A stretch of DNA of 64,000 nucleotides, from contig BTUU01000017.1 in the NCBI GenBank assembly GCA_045863555.1, positions 1 through 64,000 of the forward strand, written 5' to 3'. Shown one piece after another: positions 61,859 to 64,000 of this stretch. The position numbers and the translations under genes are program-made. The notes below the pieces were generated by a model. The model was given only the letters and a program-made list of their open reading frames with translations, made no database searches and was not told the DNA's origin. Position 1 is the stretch's first letter, and each line of letters starts with the position of its first letter. This DNA is from JACRLV01 sp045863555. GTDB taxonomy: Bacteria > Planctomycetota > Phycisphaerae > UBA1845 > Fen-1342.

Positions 61859-62796
61859 TGGTGCACGAGTTCGCATTGGAGCCCGCGACCCTCGCGACAT
61901 GGGAGCAGTTTCGTTATCTCACCGAAAAGTTCGGCGTAGAGAACGGTCGCCTCATTGCTCAGTTTCCAAAATCGTGGAAGAAACTGGTTTATGACGCCTT
62001 CTCCGGTGCTGGCGATATGGAGAAAAAGCGAATCGAGGAACGACTTCAGCAGGAGTCATTTAACTGCAAGCTAACACGGCCAATCCGCGTGTACGATCCT
62101 GCGCAGGCTTGGCTTCCGAACGCCGTGCGTCAACAGCAGGGCTCCGACCCCTTCCGTGCGATCATTGCCACGGTCAACCCCGATAACTGCCCGACTGTTC
62201 GCATCGCGTCCGAGCTTGACGAGACGGATCGGCTCTGGTCGGTAAGTCGAGAGACCCGGGTTCCCCGCACGGCGCACGCGCTGACAGCGGCCGCAGCTCC
62301 CCTTATTCGCTGCAGTAGGGAGCTCCTGATAGTAGATCCATATTTTGATCCGCAGATCCCGAGGTTTCGTCATGTGTTTCAGTCGCTGATTCGCGAGGTG
62401 GGAAGGGTCGTTCGGCGCTTGGAGCTCCACTGTTCGAATTTGCGGAGCGGCAGTACGGTACATTGGGAGCAACAATGCCGCTCGCGACTGGGGCGGCTCT
62501 TCTGCGGCGAGACTCGGCTTCGAATAGTGAGATGGGCTCAGCGTGCTGGAGGAGAGACCTTCCATGCACGCTACGTTCTCACGGATCGCGGGGGACTTCG
62601 GTTCGACGTCGGGCTCGATGAGGGACGCCCGGGCGAAACCACGGACGTCACGCTCCTCGATACACAGTTGCACATCGCTCGCTGGAATGATTTTCAGGAA
62701 GCTGACGCGAATGGGAGTACGCGCACTCCGGCCTTCGACAAGGTCGATGAGCTACTTGTGTCGGATGGCACAGCGCACCGGGTGTTCCCGCTATAA
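61858..62796 (+). CDS. PLD-like protein coupled to the ATPase
   Basis: A 312-residue protein starting at the ATG that overlaps the ATPase stop. About residues 145-260 resemble a phospholipase-D-type fold: RELLIVDPYFDPQIPRFRHV forms the typical first strand, and FHARYVLTDRGGLRFDVGLD carries His236, Arg238 and Asp243, an HxRx4D variant of the HxKx4D motif. One such motif suggests a dimeric enzyme. The N-terminal 130 residues are unrecognised. It is probably the effector (nuclease or lipase) controlled by the upstream ATPase; Arg for Lys may alter or abolish activity. It meets a convergent gene, overlapping by six bases. Confidence 0.65.
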   Translation: MVHEFALEPATLATWEQFRYLTEKFGVENGRLIAQFPKSWKKLVYDAFSGAGDMEKKRIEERLQQESFNCKLTRPIRVYDPAQAWLPNAVRQQQGSDPFRAIIATVNPDNCPTVRIASELDETDRLWSVSRETRVPRTAHALTAAAAPLIRCSRELLIVDPYFDPQIPRFRHVFQSLIREVGRVVRRLELHCSNLRSGSTVHWEQQCRSRLGRLFCGETRLRIVRWAQRAGGETFHARYVLTDRGGLRFDVGLDEGRPGETTDVTLLDTQLHIARWNDFQEADANGSTRTPAFDKVDELLVSDGTAHRVFPL

Positions 62797-63351
62797 TCTC
62801 GCTATTCCGCGTCGGCGCTCGTTCTCGGCGGTTTGAAGCGCCTTCAGCAATTGCCATCGTATCGGGGCGAATGCGCTCAATTCCCGCAAGACCTTATTCG
62901 CACAACGCCGTGATGTCTGCTCACGCAGGTAGACCTCTACGTCTCCGGTGACGTGTGCCGCAAGCCGAACACAAACGTGCCACCGTCCATCGCGCCCCTT
63001 GCGGCAGCCGATGCTGTAGCCCGCGAACCTGATCGACTTCCGGCGGACATCGTGGATAGACGCCCGCTCCCGCTCGAAAAACTCGTGTCGTCCCTTTGTC
63101 GCGAGCAGCACGAAGAACCGGTCGTGCCGCAGGTACTGCATGTTCGCCAAGCCCTGCTTCTTCCGCCGGCAGCGCGCCCACTTCGAGATAGCGATGCCAT
63201 AGCGGTCAATGAGCTTGGTATCGACGGCGGCCGGATCCTTCCCTTCCGGGATGGTGCCGGTCACATAGAACCAGTACCCGTGCGTGATGTACGCGACGGC
63301 AAGCTGCTGCACGAACCCCTCGACCGACGTGGCGAGGCAACGATACTCCAT
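62791..63351 (-). CDS. Conserved hypothetical protein of mobile-element type
   Basis: A 186-residue basic protein from the ATG at 63351 (MEYRCLATSVEGFVQQLAVA). Characteristic stretches are YWFYVTGTIPEGKDPAAVDT, YGIAISKWARCRRKKQGLAN and RRKSIRFAGYSIGCRKGRDG. I associate this family with planctomycete genomes and mobile elements; its function is unknown to me. The repeated basic patches and compact size suggest nucleic-acid binding. It is convergent with the PLD-like gene. Confidence 0.6.
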   Translation of the reverse strand: MEYRCLATSVEGFVQQLAVAYITHGYWFYVTGTIPEGKDPAAVDTKLIDRYGIAISKWARCRRKKQGLANMQYLRHDRFFVLLATKGRHEFFERERASIHDVRRKSIRFAGYSIGCRKGRDGRWHVCVRLAAHVTGDVEVYLREQTSRRCANKVLRELSAFAPIRWQLLKALQTAENERRRGIARL

Positions 63352-63432
63352 GCGATTGTCCCTCCTGTTCAAAATGAGCGGGTTGTTCTGGCACAACCCC
63401 GCAAAGCCGTGTTGCCTCCTTTCGTTCGAGCT

Positions 63433-63654
63433 TCAATCCTTCTCCGGACCCGGCCCGCAGAACTCCAGCAGTTCTCGTAGCTCCTGCGCAGTCGGTTCCC
63501 GACCAAAATCCTCCCGATAACACGCCACGATGCGTGCCCGCACGTCCGGGGGAATCGTGCTCGGCTCTGGCCAGCACCGTTCATCGAACTCCTCGATGAT
63601 GTCGGCCGGCCCGTCGCCGATGACGCCGCCGGTTCCCGTGCGCCACCAACCCAT
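63433..63654 (-). CDS. Small acidic hypothetical protein
   Basis: A 73-residue protein starting MGWWRTGTGGVIGDGPADII; GGGAGGTGA lies just before the ATG at 63654 with good spacing. The C-terminal half (IPPDVRARIVACYREDFGRE, then PTAQELRELLEFCGPG) is helical. A longer upstream frame is open but lacks a ribosome site. It lies upstream of and in line with the conserved gene at 62,791-63,351. No function is known. Confidence 0.55.
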   Translation of the reverse strand: MGWWRTGTGGVIGDGPADIIEEFDERCWPEPSTIPPDVRARIVACYREDFGREPTAQELRELLEFCGPGPEKD

Positions 63655-64000
63655 GCGAATCACCTCCCTTCGCTCGAAGCTCACCCCCTCACGCACGCCA
63701 AACCCGCGGGCACCCGCGTCACCGGCCCGTCGTGCAAAACCTCCTCCTTCCGTGAAACCCGCCCGGCAACCGCCACACGCTGGGCGCACTGCGCCTTCTG
63801 CATCCGCCGCCACATCAGCACGGCCGAAATGTCATCGCGTCCCCGCCATCGCGAACTCGACTTCGCTTCTGGTTCCGCCGTTGCCGGCGTTCCCGTCCGC
63901 TCGTCGACCCGCTTCCCGCGACCGGCATCCGTCCGCACCATGCGGCTAGATTCATCTATTGCAGTTGCGTCCAGTACCAAAACACGATCCCGACGCTTGC
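63655..64000. other. Window end without a supported gene
   Basis: A minus-strand open frame (63681-63980) of 99 codons and plus-strand frames are present, but compositions look like GC-rich shadow coding and there is no ribosome site or motif. The minus-strand frame could be the end of a gene that starts beyond the window. Confidence 0.35.

Noticed and set aside
62930..63530. Plus-strand frame of 175 codons opposite the conserved minus-strand gene
   Set aside because: The minus-strand product is a recognisable conserved family; the plus-strand frame is its shadow.
1..64000. CRISPR arrays, rRNA and tRNA genes
   Set aside because: No regularly spaced direct repeats with unique spacers, no rRNA-like stretches and no tRNA cloverleaf were recognised by eye; TTCGA-type matches seen fall inside protein genes.

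Overview
The window looks like a high-GC Planctomycetota-type chromosome or large mobile replicon. This is inferred from a secreted protein that joins a metalloprotease, a dockerin-like EF-hand pair and a sulfatase-modifying-factor domain, and from several small protein families that I associate with planctomycete mobile elements. No rRNA, tRNA or CRISPR array was recognised. Family assignments were made by eye from motifs; no database search was run.

Region 1 (1-20,970) is a heavy-metal resistance cluster with three HME-type RND efflux systems. System A (minus, 1-3,648) has an outer-membrane factor, an adaptor and the first 40 codons of a pump. System B (plus, 4,401-10,685) has an adaptor with six Cys/His metal-binding modules at its N-terminus and a pump. 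System C (minus, 11,066-20,731) has an outer-membrane factor, adaptor, PII-like protein, thioredoxin-fold-like protein, a decayed P-type ATPase and a pump. Each system is headed by a short secreted Cys/His-rich protein with a similar C-terminus. A scrap of a fourth pump gene lies at 20,835-20,967.

Region 2 (about 21,250-39,800) is mobile-element backbone: a winged-helix-like protein, ParA and a probable partner, small conserved plasmid/ICE-type genes, replication-relaxation-like proteins, a TraG/VirD4-like ATPase, a J-domain-like/coiled-coil pair, an XRE regulator, a cupin, a DUF932 protein and a tyrosine recombinase. An IS630-type remnant is present. No relaxase or T4SS channel genes were seen.

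Region 3 (39,818-42,089) is a stranded fragment of a diversity-generating retroelement. A secreted target protein with a C-type-lectin/FGE-type C-terminus is followed by a hairpin and by an avd gene cut off after about 39 codons, just beside the recombinase gene. No reverse transcriptase or template repeat was found.

Region 4 (42,356-63,654) is a defence island. It begins with a 1,532-residue methylase/strawberry-notch helicase. Next comes an RtcR-like activator (CARF domain, sigma-54 AAA+ domain, HTH). A consensus -24/-12 promoter precedes a tightly coupled gene run: type I restriction-modification hsdRMS, a 69-residue protein, then TIR-APAZ and short Argonaute (SPARTA). A second -24/-12-like site precedes a DUF2130 nuclease-like protein, an OLD/DUF3696-type ATPase and a PLD-like protein. 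The main hypothesis is that one ligand-sensing CARF/sigma-54 switch turns on several unrelated defence systems. Conserved mobile-element genes on the minus strand close the window.
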